Positions 8,214-16,760 of a stretch of 54,118 bases of DNA are shown here, piece after piece (within the stretch, counting starts at the first letter, position 1; every line of letters begins with the position of its first letter). Below the pieces are notes generated by a model. That model saw only the letters and a program-made list of their open reading frames with translations, had not been told where the DNA came from and did not search any database. The position numbers and the translations under genes are program-made. The stretch is from positions 1 to 54,118 of the forward strand of contig PALN01000046.1 in NCBI GenBank assembly GCA_002706405.1. Reading direction: 5' to 3'. Origin of the DNA: Rhodospirillaceae bacterium. GTDB taxonomy: Bacteria > Pseudomonadota > Alphaproteobacteria > Rhodospirillales > Casp-alpha2.

Positions 8214-9368
8214 ATGGAACGCCCTCCCCGCGACATCTACGTTAAATCGAACAGCTTTGAGACCTTGGCCGGGCATCTGCCCGGTGGCGAGGAGGCCCTA
8301 CATCGGATCGCCGATCTGATGACGCGCCTGCCGGAAATGGACCTGCCGCCGGACCGCCTGGCGGTTGTGGACAAGGCCTGTCGGGCCTTGACCGGCGACG
8401 CCACCGAGGGAGAGCCGACCTTCGAGCTGAAGGTGCACATCTGCGAGGAAATCCGCCATATCAGCGACGCCGACCTGGCGCGCTATCTGTTCTACCGGTA
8501 TCGCTATGACGTCTATCCGGAAATCAAACGGATCGATGCGTTTCCGCCCTGCGTGCAAATCGAACCGACGTCGATCTGCAACTACCGCTGCGTGTTCTGC
8601 TATCAGACCGATAAGTCGTTCACCCAGGGGCGACACGGCCATATGGGCATGATGTCCCTAGATACCTTCAAGTCGGTCGTCGATCAGATCGAAGGCGAGG
8701 TCGAGGCCGTGACCTTGGCCTCTCGCGGCGAGCCCCTGATGTGCCGCGGCATCGGGGACATGCTTTCCTATCTGGAAGGCAAATTCCTGGGCCTGAAGAT
8801 GAACACCAATGCCTGGTTTCTGACCGAAGATTTAGCCCATCGAATTCTGCAGACCGGATTCAACACCCTGGTGTTTTCCGTGGATGCCGCGGAACCGGAA
8901 CTTTACGCGCGCCTTCGGGTCAACGGGCAGCTTGAACGGGTTCTTGCCAACATCAAGATGTTCGCCGAAATCCGGCGAAAGCACTATCCGGACAGCCAGA
9001 TCATCACCCGCGCCTCGGGCGTGCATTTCTCCGACGAGCAGGACTTTTCCGAGATGCAGGGGTTCTGGTCGGAATACGTCGATCAGGTCGCCTTCGTCGA
9101 CTACAACCCCTGGGAAAACGTCTACGACACCCCGCCCCGCGACATCACCACCCCCTGTTCCGATCTGTGGCGGCGAATGTTCATTTGGTGGGACGGCAAA
9201 GCCAACCCCTGCGACGTGGACTACAAATCGCACCTTTGCGCGGGCACCGTCGACACGACCGATATCAGCGCGATCTGGCGGGGAGAGAGTTATCAGCGCT
9301 TGCGCGACCAGCATCTGGCCGGGAATCGCCAAGCCGTCGCGCCCTGCGCCAGTTGCGCGGTCATTTGA
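8214..9368 (+). CDS. Radical SAM protein with C-terminal SPASM-like domain
   Basis: The 384-residue protein has the radical SAM cluster motif C122-x3-C126-x2-C129 (CNYRCVFC) after an N-terminal region of about 110 residues that is not part of the usual core. The C-terminal quarter holds further Cys residues (PCSDLW, NPCDVDY, HLC and a final APCASC), fitting a SPASM/twitch domain that binds auxiliary Fe-S clusters. Relatives include peptide-modifying enzymes and sugar or cyclitol dehydrogenases and epimerases. No small precursor peptide is seen next to it, so a carbohydrate substrate from the adjoining pathway is more likely than a RiPP. It lies 44 bases after the SDR. Confidence 0.8.
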   Translation: MERPPRDIYVKSNSFETLAGHLPGGEEALHRIADLMTRLPEMDLPPDRLAVVDKACRALTGDATEGEPTFELKVHICEEIRHISDADLARYLFYRYRYDVYPEIKRIDAFPPCVQIEPTSICNYRCVFCYQTDKSFTQGRHGHMGMMSLDTFKSVVDQIEGEVEAVTLASRGEPLMCRGIGDMLSYLEGKFLGLKMNTNAWFLTEDLAHRILQTGFNTLVFSVDAAEPELYARLRVNGQLERVLANIKMFAEIRRKHYPDSQIITRASGVHFSDEQDFSEMQGFWSEYVDQVAFVDYNPWENVYDTPPRDITTPCSDLWRRMFIWWDGKANPCDVDYKSHLCAGTVDTTDISAIWRGESYQRLRDQHLAGNRQAVAPCASCAVI

Positions 9369-9403
9369 AGCAAAACGGTGACTGTTAATTTCACCGATCC
9401 GCC

Positions 9404-11323
9404 ATGACCATCACCCTCATGACCTTCAAGGCGGCGATGTCGATGCCGGCCAAGCGGCTGACGGCGATCGGCGCCACGACCGTTGTTTATCTGGGCGGTA
9501 ATTTCACCGAGTTTGTCCGTCTGCGAGAGCGCCTTCCGGAGGGAGCGACGGTCGTCGAACCGGGCCCGCGCCTGAATGAAATCGGCCATGAGATCACCCG
9601 AGACATCATCGACCTGGACGCCCAAACCGTTCCCGGCGCCGTAAATCCGCTGTGGTGGCAGGCCAGCGACCTGGCGGACAGGGGCCCTTATGCCACGGAC
9701 CTTTTGGCCGGGGCGGCGCGCTATATCTATTTCATGGAATGCCTGAAAGACGGACGCGACCGGCTGATCGTGGTCGAGGATTGGTGGTTTGCCGACAAGG
9801 TCGCCGCGGCGGCGCGGCGAAACGGTTTCGCCGTCCGGTTCCCCGAGGGACGCGGCCCGCGCCGCCCGGTTCGTATGGCCATGGCCGCCGTCCGGCAAGG
9901 AATCCGCATCGCCCGACAAATTCTTCCCCGGTTCCTGCTCGACATCAAAAAGCAGGTTTGGATAAGACGGTTCCGGCGCGATCACCCGGCCCCGTTCCCC
10001 GCCTTGCGCGATGTCGATGTCGTCGTTTTTCTATGGGCCGGGCCAGCCACGTTTCCCACCGGCGGGCCGCTTGAAAAGGATGTCTACCTGGGGCGCCTGC
10101 CGACCATCCTGGGCGACGCGGGGATGCGGGTCGCCTATGTCGCCCTATCGATCAGCTGGGTGAACGACTATCGGAAAATTCTCGCCGGCACCGCGCAGGC
10201 GTCGGAGCCGGTTTTTTTCCTCGAAGATTTTCTCACCCTTGGTGACGTCATCGCCTCCAGTCTGAAGAACTGGGCCTTGTTCGCCCGGATCCGACGGCGG
10301 TTTACGGCAGGCGGCCATGATCTGACGCCCGTTCTCAGGGCCGAACTGCGGCGCGAGGCCGCGACCGCGCGACCGGCGTTCTCACGCCGGTTCGCCCGTG
10401 TGGCGGAACGCCTGGCAAAGGCCGGGGCGGCGCCGAAGGCCGTGGTCATGCCCTATGAAAACCAACCCTGGGAGAAAGTTCTTCGTCACGGCCTGCGCCA
10501 GCATCTCAAGGGCAGCCGGTCCGTTTGTTACTTCCATCCGCCAAGCCGTGACTTGTACCTGAGCTTCCTGCCGAGCACGCGGGACCTCGCCAATGATGCC
10601 ATTCCCGACATGTTGATTACCTTGGGAGACCATGCGGCGGAATGGTTTCGCCGTCATGGTTTCCCCGCCGAACGTCTGTCCGTCGGCGGCGCCTTACGCT
10701 ATGACGGCATGCTCGACGGCCCGCCCCCCACCCGCGATGGCGCGCCGACCCGGCCGTTTACCGTGCTTTGCGCGACGACCATCGAATACGACGCGACCTT
10801 CGACTTGGTCGAATCGACCCTGCGCGCCATGGCCGACATGGACGACTGCCGGCTGATCGTCAATTTTCACCCCATCGCCGACCGTCCGTTTCGCGACAAC
10901 ATTATCGCGTTCATCGAAAAGCGGCGGCCGGAAACCCTCGACATCACCTATTCCGATGATCGGATCAACGGTCTGATCGCCGAAGCGGATGTCCTGGTCT
11001 ACAACAACTCCGCGTCCTGCATCGAGGCCCTGACCCAAGGATGTCCGGCCTTGTTCGTCCATCGCAATATCGGGCTGGATTACGATTGCCTCCCCGACGC
11101 TATCGCCTCGCGCCACCATGGCGGAGCGGATCTGCGACGCGCCCTCGAGGCCGCGCGGAACGGAACGCTCGACCAGCCCGCCGGCGCGGCGGCACGGCAT
11201 CTGTTGCGCGCCATTCTCGGAGACGTCAAACCGGACGTCTTCATCAACGCAATTGAGGCCCGTCAGGCCCCGGCCAGCACCGGCGGGACCGCGGCGCCTC
11301 ATCCCGTTCACGGTTCAAAGTGA
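9404..11323 (+). CDS. Large surface-carbohydrate biosynthesis protein with GT-B-like C-terminal half
   Basis: The 639-residue protein is not a standard glycosyltransferase by its N-terminus. The middle and C-terminal half show PYENQPWEKVL near residue 348, CYFHPPSRD shortly after, LITLGDHAAEWF, INFHP-like VNFHPIADRP and a late NNSASCIEAL segment, which resemble the nucleotide-binding half of CDP-glycerol or capsule glycosyltransferases. I recall a similar architecture in the Leptospira surface carbohydrate protein family LIC13510, but this is from memory and not a search. The N-terminal 200 residues are unassigned. It probably transfers an unusual activated sugar made by the genes upstream. 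Confidence 0.6.
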   Translation: MTITLMTFKAAMSMPAKRLTAIGATTVVYLGGNFTEFVRLRERLPEGATVVEPGPRLNEIGHEITRDIIDLDAQTVPGAVNPLWWQASDLADRGPYATDLLAGAARYIYFMECLKDGRDRLIVVEDWWFADKVAAAARRNGFAVRFPEGRGPRRPVRMAMAAVRQGIRIARQILPRFLLDIKKQVWIRRFRRDHPAPFPALRDVDVVVFLWAGPATFPTGGPLEKDVYLGRLPTILGDAGMRVAYVALSISWVNDYRKILAGTAQASEPVFFLEDFLTLGDVIASSLKNWALFARIRRRFTAGGHDLTPVLRAELRREAATARPAFSRRFARVAERLAKAGAAPKAVVMPYENQPWEKVLRHGLRQHLKGSRSVCYFHPPSRDLYLSFLPSTRDLANDAIPDMLITLGDHAAEWFRRHGFPAERLSVGGALRYDGMLDGPPPTRDGAPTRPFTVLCATTIEYDATFDLVESTLRAMADMDDCRLIVNFHPIADRPFRDNIIAFIEKRRPETLDITYSDDRINGLIAEADVLVYNNSASCIEALTQGCPALFVHRNIGLDYDCLPDAIASRHHGGADLRRALEAARNGTLDQPAGAAARHLLRAILGDVKPDVFINAIEARQAPASTGGTAAPHPVHGSK

Positions 11324-11337
11324 AGGAACCCCGGCCC

Positions 11338-12126
11338 ATGAAAACCGTCATCCTTTGCGGCGGCAAGGGGACGCGCATTCGCGGCGTCGCCGATGACCTG
11401 CCCAAGCCCCTGATCCCCATCGGTCCCTATCCGATTTTGTGGCACATCATGCAAAGTTACGCCGCTGCGGGTCATAAGGATTTCGTCCTGTGCCTGGGGT
11501 ACAAAAGCGGCGCGATCAAGGATTTCTTCCTCAATTACCGGACCCGGGTCGCCGATTTCACCATCGATTTCGCCCAGGATCGCGCCCTCGAATTCCACGG
11601 CTTCAGCGACGAGATCGACTGGCGCGTGACCATGGCCGAAACCGGTGAGGACACGCTTACCGGATCGCGGATCAAGCGCATCGAACCCTATATCGGCGAC
11701 GACGAAACCTTCATGCTGACCTACGGCGACGGCGTTTCCGATATCGACATCGCGGCCCTGGTCGATTTTCACAACGCCCACGGTAAGCTGATGACCGTTT
11801 GCGGCGTGCGCCCGCCGGGCCGGTTCGGCGAAATGGACGTGGATGCCGTCGGCGCCGTCACCGAATTCAACGAAAAGCCCCAGGCCACGGGCGGGCGCAT
11901 CTCGGGCGGCTTCTTCGTTTGCAATCGCGGCGTCTTCGATTATCTGGACGCCGGGCGCGACGACGAAGTGCTGGAGACGACCCCCATGCGCCGCCTAGCC
12001 GCCGACGGCGAGATGATGATGTATAAGCACGACGGTTTCTGGCAATGCATGGACACCTACCGCGACTTCGCGCTGTTGAACGAGTTGTTCGATGCCGGCA
12101 CGGCGCCCTGGCTGGCGGGTCGCTGA
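11338..12126 (+). CDS. rfbF: Glucose-1-phosphate cytidylyltransferase
   Basis: RfbF makes CDP-glucose from CTP and glucose 1-phosphate, the first step to CDP-6-deoxy and 3,6-dideoxyhexoses. The product of 262 residues begins MKTVILCGGKGTRIRG with the nucleotidyltransferase loop GGKGTR at residues 8-13, followed by LWHIMQSYAAAGH, TYGDGVSD, a PPGRFGEMD segment, ISGGFFV and the late GFWQCMDTYRD, all diagnostic of RfbF and not of RmlA or GalU. I chose the ATG at 11338, preceded by AAGGAA; an in-frame GTG at 11320 lies inside the previous gene's end. rfbG follows after only four bases. Confidence 0.9.
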   Translation: MKTVILCGGKGTRIRGVADDLPKPLIPIGPYPILWHIMQSYAAAGHKDFVLCLGYKSGAIKDFFLNYRTRVADFTIDFAQDRALEFHGFSDEIDWRVTMAETGEDTLTGSRIKRIEPYIGDDETFMLTYGDGVSDIDIAALVDFHNAHGKLMTVCGVRPPGRFGEMDVDAVGAVTEFNEKPQATGGRISGGFFVCNRGVFDYLDAGRDDEVLETTPMRRLAADGEMMMYKHDGFWQCMDTYRDFALLNELFDAGTAPWLAGR

Positions 12127-12130
12127 CACC

Positions 12131-13195
12131 ATGGCCGATTTTCCCATTTTCAAAGGCCGCCGCGTCCTGGTCACCGGATCGACCGGCTTCAAGGGAAGCT
12201 GGTTATGTACCTGGCTTGCCGACCTGGGCGCCGAGGTCACGGGCCTGGCCTTGCCGCCGCAGGCGGATGCGCCGCTGTTCGACCAACTGCGCCTGGCCGA
12301 ACGCATCGACCAACACGACATCGACATCCGCGACTTCGGCGCCGTCGCCGCGCTGCTCGACCGAACGCAGCCCGAGGTGATCATCCATCTGGCGGCCCAG
12401 GCCCTGGTTCGGCGCAGCTACGCCGAACCGTTGGAGACCTTCCACACCAACGTCTCGGGCGGCATCAATTTGTTGGAAGCCGTGCGGCTGACTCCGTCGG
12501 TAAGCGCCCTTGTGTTCATCACCTCCGACAAGTGCTACCGCAACATGGAGTGGGAACGCGGATATCATGAGGACGACCTGCTCGGCGGACCGGATCCCTA
12601 TTCCGCTTCCAAGGGCGCGGCGGAACTTGTGTTCACCGGCTATCAGGAATCCTTCTTCCGCGGCCGCGACGGGCTGGTCGCCACGACCGCCCGGGCCGGC
12701 AACGTCATCGGCGGCGGCGACATGTCGGCGGACCGCATCGTGCCCGACTGCATCCGCGCCTTGCGGGCCGGCAATGCGATCATCGTCCGCAATCCGGTGG
12801 CGACTCGGCCGTGGCAACATGTCCTGGAACCCCTGTCGGGATATCTGACCTTGGCGGCGCGGCAACTTGCCGGTGACACCGCGATCGCCGGCGCTTGGAA
12901 TTTCGGCCCCGATCCGGAAAACGTCCGTCCCGTCCGGGAACTGGCGGAGACGGCGGTCGATGTGTGGGGCAGCGGCACGGTGCGGATTCAGCAAGACCCG
13001 AACGCGCCACATGAAGCAACCCTGCTGATGCTCGACAGCACCAAAGCGAAACGCGATCTCGGCTGGCATCCGCGCTGGGACTTCACGACCGGCGTGACCC
13101 GCACCATCGAATGGTACAAGGCCTGCGACGGCGGCGCCGACCCGATCGACCTGTGCCGCCGACAGATCGCCGAATACGAAAAGGCCGCCGGATGA
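12131..13195 (+). CDS. rfbG: CDP-glucose 4,6-dehydratase
   Basis: RfbG converts CDP-glucose into CDP-4-dehydro-6-deoxyglucose using tightly bound NAD. The 354-residue product has TGSTGFKGSW at residues 15-24, an FITSDKCYRN strand with the dehydratase Asp-Lys/Glu region near 129-138, and the YSASK pair Y157 and K161. The FKGSW and DKCYRN wording is specific to RfbG among extended SDRs. It starts four bases after rfbF and overlaps the next gene by four, making a clear CDP-sugar operon segment. Confidence 0.9.
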   Translation: MADFPIFKGRRVLVTGSTGFKGSWLCTWLADLGAEVTGLALPPQADAPLFDQLRLAERIDQHDIDIRDFGAVAALLDRTQPEVIIHLAAQALVRRSYAEPLETFHTNVSGGINLLEAVRLTPSVSALVFITSDKCYRNMEWERGYHEDDLLGGPDPYSASKGAAELVFTGYQESFFRGRDGLVATTARAGNVIGGGDMSADRIVPDCIRALRAGNAIIVRNPVATRPWQHVLEPLSGYLTLAARQLAGDTAIAGAWNFGPDPENVRPVRELAETAVDVWGSGTVRIQQDPNAPHEATLLMLDSTKAKRDLGWHPRWDFTTGVTRTIEWYKACDGGADPIDLCRRQIAEYEKAAG

Positions 13196-13650
13196 CCCCG
13201 TCCGCGATCCACGACGTCATCGTCACGCCGCTGAAGATCATCGCCGACGACCGGGGGGCGGTGATGCACATGCTGCGCGCCGACGCGCCCCATTTCCGTT
13301 CCTTCGGGGAAATCTATTTCTCGGCCGTTAATCCGGGCGCCGTGAAAGCCTGGAAACGTCACCGGGAAATGACGCTCAACCTCGCGGTGGTTCAAGGCAG
13401 GCTCCGCCTTGTCCTGTTCGACGACCGCGCCGACAGCCCGAGCCGGGGCCATCTCCAGGAAATCGTCATGGCACCGTCGGCAGCCGACACTTATGTTCTG
13501 GTCACCGTCCCGCCAGGCCTGTGGACCGGGTTCACCTGCGAAGGCGAGACACCGGCGTTGATGGCCAACTGCGCCTCGATCCCCCACGATCCGGGCGAGG
13601 CCGACGGCTTGCCGCAGGACACGGACCGCATTCCCTATCGATGGCGATGA
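13192..13650 (+). CDS. RmlC-like cupin, sugar 3,5-epimerase or 3,4-isomerase candidate
   Basis: The 152-residue protein resembles the dTDP-4-dehydrorhamnose 3,5-epimerase cupin. A FGEIYFSAVNPGAVKAWKRH segment fits the strand that in RmlC carries the catalytic His region, followed by LAVVQGRLRLVLFDDR and a PPGLWTGF turn. It is shorter than RmlC (about 180 residues). Placement directly behind rfbG suggests epimerisation of CDP-4-dehydro-6-deoxyglucose, giving a CDP-6-deoxyhexose other than the common dideoxy sugars. A keto-isomerase role is an alternative. The start overlaps the rfbG stop. Confidence 0.75.
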   Translation: MTPSAIHDVIVTPLKIIADDRGAVMHMLRADAPHFRSFGEIYFSAVNPGAVKAWKRHREMTLNLAVVQGRLRLVLFDDRADSPSRGHLQEIVMAPSAADTYVLVTVPPGLWTGFTCEGETPALMANCASIPHDPGEADGLPQDTDRIPYRWR

Positions 13651-14627
13651 CGGACAGCCCCTGCCCGACCGCGGTCGTCACCGGCGCCAGCAGCTTCGTC
13701 GGCGTTCATCTGGCCTGCGCCTTCGCCGCTGACGGATATCAGGTCATCGCCACCCACAGCCGCCCGCGCGCCGACTATGACGGCATCCAGGCCCGTCGCC
13801 TGGACCGGGCGGCGGAATGCTGCCGGCTGACGCAACTCGATCTCACGGCGCCCGGCGCCCTTCGCGCCCTGGCCGAAAAGACGTCACCGCGGGTGTGGGT
13901 CCATCATGCGGGATACGCAACCAATTATGCCTCACCCGATTACGACATGGCGCGCGCCAAGGCCGTGAACGTCGCGCCGTTGCACGATCTGTTCGCGGCC
14001 CTGTCGGGTACCGGCGCCGGTGTGCTGATCACCGGTTCGTCGGCGGAATATTCAGACGGCGACGCGGCGGACCGGGAAGACGATCTCTGCCGGCCGTCGC
14101 TGCCGTACGGACAGTCGAAGCTCGCGGAAACCGATACGGCGCGGCGCTTGTCCGAACAGTTCGCCGTGCCCTGCCGGGTCGGCCGCCTCTACATTCCGTT
14201 CGGACCGCTCGACAATCCACGCAAGCTGCTGGCGGAAACGGTCACGGCCTTGTCCGCCGGCCGGCCGGTCGATCTGTCACCCTGCACGCAGCGCCGGGAC
14301 TTCATCGGCATCGGCGACGTGACGCGGGCTTGGCGGGCCCTGGCCGGCGACCTGAAGCGCGGCGGGTTCGATATCTTCAACATCTGCGCGGGCGAGGCGA
14401 TTGAGCTGCGATACTTGTTGATCTCCGTCGCCCGGGCGCTGAACGCGGATCCGGCCTTGCTGCGTTTTGGCGCCCGCGCCATGCGGCCCGGCGAGCCGAC
14501 GATCTCGTTCGGCGACAACGCCAAGGCGCGGCGCCTGCTGGACTGGACGCCCCGGCCCCTGGAAACCGCCTTGAACGAAGACCTGGTCGCCACCGACGGC
14601 CGCCTGTCCACCGGGACCTCCACATGA
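13647..14627 (+). CDS. NAD-dependent epimerase/dehydratase, CDP-4-keto-6-deoxyhexose reductase candidate
   Basis: The extended SDR of 326 residues begins MTDSPCPTAVVTGASSFVG with the cofactor loop at 12-19 and has the catalytic pair Y154 and K158 (YGQSK). I use the ATG at 13647 that overlaps the cupin stop; an ATG six bases earlier is also possible. Because rfbF, rfbG and an epimerase-like cupin precede it, the simplest role is reduction of the 4-keto group to finish a CDP-6-deoxyhexose, as Rmd, RfbJ or Fcl-like reductases do. No rfbH (3-deoxygenation) is present. Its stop overlaps the next start. Confidence 0.78.
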   Translation: MTDSPCPTAVVTGASSFVGVHLACAFAADGYQVIATHSRPRADYDGIQARRLDRAAECCRLTQLDLTAPGALRALAEKTSPRVWVHHAGYATNYASPDYDMARAKAVNVAPLHDLFAALSGTGAGVLITGSSAEYSDGDAADREDDLCRPSLPYGQSKLAETDTARRLSEQFAVPCRVGRLYIPFGPLDNPRKLLAETVTALSAGRPVDLSPCTQRRDFIGIGDVTRAWRALAGDLKRGGFDIFNICAGEAIELRYLLISVARALNADPALLRFGARAMRPGEPTISFGDNAKARRLLDWTPRPLETALNEDLVATDGRLSTGTST

Positions 14628-15544
14628 CCGCGCCCCGCGTCTCCGTGCTGATGTCGGTGCTGAACGGCGAGGCCTATCTTGGCGACGCCATCGATAGCAT
14701 TCTCGGCCAAACCTTCCCGGACTTTGAATTCATCATCGTCGACAATGGGTCGACGGACCGCACGGCCGCCATCATCCGCGGCTACGACGACGCCCGCATC
14801 GTTCCCGTCACCAATCGGCAGACCCTTAGCCTGAGCCAGTCCCTCAACGTCGGATTGGCCCGCGCCAAGGGAATTTATGTCGCGCGCCTGGACGCGGACG
14901 ACGTGGCCTTGCCCGACCGCCTGAGCAGGCAGGTCGCCGTCCTGGATGCCCAGCCCGAGGTGGCGCTGGTCGCCAGCGCCTGGACCACTTTCGGGGAAGA
15001 CGGAATCGCCCAGATGGTCCCCGGGCCGGTGCCGCCGCTCGATCATGGGGCGATCCTGACGGCCCTTGCGACACGCAACGTCCTGACCCATTCCTCCATC
15101 ACCTTTCGCCGCGATGTCGCCGCCGCCTTGGGCGGCTATGACGAGACCTTTACCTACTGCATGGATTACGATCTGTATTTCCGCATCGCGGCGACGCACC
15201 GTCTGGCGGTGATCGAGGAGCCGCTTGTCGCCGTCCGCATCCACGGCAACCAGATCACCCGCGCGCCCGATTGGCAGATTCCGCGCAGCCGGGAGATTCT
15301 GCGCGTCGCCGATGCGGCCCGGACCCTTTCCTTTCTGACGGCCGCCGAGCGTCGCCGGGCACGGGATCACGCCACTCGCCTTTGCCTGCGACTGGCGCGC
15401 CTGTCGTTCCGCAAGCTGCATCTTCTCGATGCCACCGGCTGGCTGATCCGCGCCCTGCGGCGCGCACCCGCAACGGCGATATGTCTTGCCGCCCACAGCC
15501 TGCGTCGCGATCGCCGGGCCGAACCACCCGCCCACCATGCCTGA
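14624..15544 (+). CDS. Family 2 glycosyltransferase
   Basis: The 306-residue GT-A protein has the family 2 entry VSVLMSVLNGEAYL, the VDNGSTD loop at about 39-45, and the metal-binding DADD at residues 90-93. A RRDVAAALGGYDE segment and an MDYDLYFRIA acceptor loop follow near residues 160-190. It is soluble and acts at the cytoplasmic face to extend the undecaprenyl-linked repeat unit. Its start overlaps the CDP-sugar reductase, which suggests it may use that product, but donor and linkage are unknown. Confidence 0.85.
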   Translation: MTAPRVSVLMSVLNGEAYLGDAIDSILGQTFPDFEFIIVDNGSTDRTAAIIRGYDDARIVPVTNRQTLSLSQSLNVGLARAKGIYVARLDADDVALPDRLSRQVAVLDAQPEVALVASAWTTFGEDGIAQMVPGPVPPLDHGAILTALATRNVLTHSSITFRRDVAAALGGYDETFTYCMDYDLYFRIAATHRLAVIEEPLVAVRIHGNQITRAPDWQIPRSREILRVADAARTLSFLTAAERRRARDHATRLCLRLARLSFRKLHLLDATGWLIRALRRAPATAICLAAHSLRRDRRAEPPAHHA

Positions 15545-16760
15545 ACACACACCGCCACATACGGACCTGCGGGACGGAGGGGCAAGCGTCCTCTGGGTCG
15601 CCCATGGCTATCCCAGCGCCCAGTTTCCCGGCCTGGGCGCCTTCGTCCAGGTCCAGGCGCAGGCCCTCGCACCCAACCTGGCCCATCTCGATATCGTGAC
15701 ACCGGTGTCGGCAATGCCATGGGGACTTGGAAACCTATCGGCACGCTGGCGGCGCATCGCCGAGATGCCGGCGGTCGAACAGGACGGCAACCTGACCGTT
15801 CACCGCCCGCGATATTTCGCTCATCCCCGCGAGAACCGCATCGGCATACCCCATCGGTTCATGCTCCGGGCGACGCGGCGGCTGGGCCTTGCCAAACCCA
15901 CGGTCATCCATGCTCATTGCGGCGTCCCTCATGGCTGGGTCGCCATGGAATTGGCGCGGCAATGGAAGCTGCCCTACGTGATGACGCTGATCGGCAGCGA
16001 TGTCACCACCTTTGCCCGGGCAACGGCGGGGGCGCGCAAGCGGTTCGCGCAGTCCGTGCGCAACGCCGATGCCGTGTTCGCGGTCGGCTCGCGCCTGGCG
16101 ACCGAGACCGAAGCCATGACCGGCCGCCTGCCGGACATCCTGCATTACGGCGTGCGCGAGGACTGGCTCACCGCCCCCCGCGACCGGACGGCCGCGCGGA
16201 CCCGGCTGGGCCTGCCCGCCGGTGGGTTCGTCGGCCTGTTCGTGGGACAGCTAACCGAAGCCAAGGGGGTCGGCGATCTGGCGCGGGCCATCGCCGCATC
16301 CGAAGGCGCGGACGCGGGTCCGGCGGCGCAATGGTTGTTCGTGGGCGACGGGCCGTTGCGCGAGACGTTGAAGACCATGCCATCCTGCCGGCTGGCCGGC
16401 GCGGTCGCCCATTCGGCCCTGCGCGACTATTACGATGCGGCCGATGCCCTGTTCCTGCCCAGCCACCAGGAAGGCATGCCGACGGTCATTCTGGAAGCCG
16501 GCAGCCGCGGCATTCCCGTCGCCGCGACCGATGTCGGTTCCGTGCGGGATGCGGTCAACGAGAAAACCGGTTGGCTGCTACGCCCAAGACACGACGAAGA
16601 CCTTGTCCAGGCCGTGCGGGCGGTGCGGGATGCGACGCGGGAAATGCGGGCGGCGCGCGGCGAGCACCTGTTCCAAATCGTGCGGCGCGACTATTCGGCG
16701 GCGACGAATGCCGGCAAGCTCCGCGATCTCTACGGCACGCTGAGCGGCGCGTTAGGCTGA
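15537..16760 (+). CDS. Family 4 glycosyltransferase
   Basis: The 407-residue GT-B protein starts at the ATG at 15537, eight bases before the end of the previous gene. The N-terminal half has HGYPSAQFPGLGAF, a glycogen synthase-like entry, and HAHCGVPHG near residue 123. The C-terminal half has GLFVGQLTEAKGV, LPSHQEGMPTVILEAGSRGIPVAATDVG, the donor-binding EX7E region typical of GT4. It probably transfers a hexose or deoxyhexose to the repeat unit. The gene is the last of the first plus-strand block and its end overlaps the convergent epimerase gene by nine bases. Confidence 0.85.
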   Translation: MPEHTPPHTDLRDGGASVLWVAHGYPSAQFPGLGAFVQVQAQALAPNLAHLDIVTPVSAMPWGLGNLSARWRRIAEMPAVEQDGNLTVHRPRYFAHPRENRIGIPHRFMLRATRRLGLAKPTVIHAHCGVPHGWVAMELARQWKLPYVMTLIGSDVTTFARATAGARKRFAQSVRNADAVFAVGSRLATETEAMTGRLPDILHYGVREDWLTAPRDRTAARTRLGLPAGGFVGLFVGQLTEAKGVGDLARAIAASEGADAGPAAQWLFVGDGPLRETLKTMPSCRLAGAVAHSALRDYYDAADALFLPSHQEGMPTVILEAGSRGIPVAATDVGSVRDAVNEKTGWLLRPRHDEDLVQAVRAVRDATREMRAARGEHLFQIVRRDYSAATNAGKLRDLYGTLSGALG

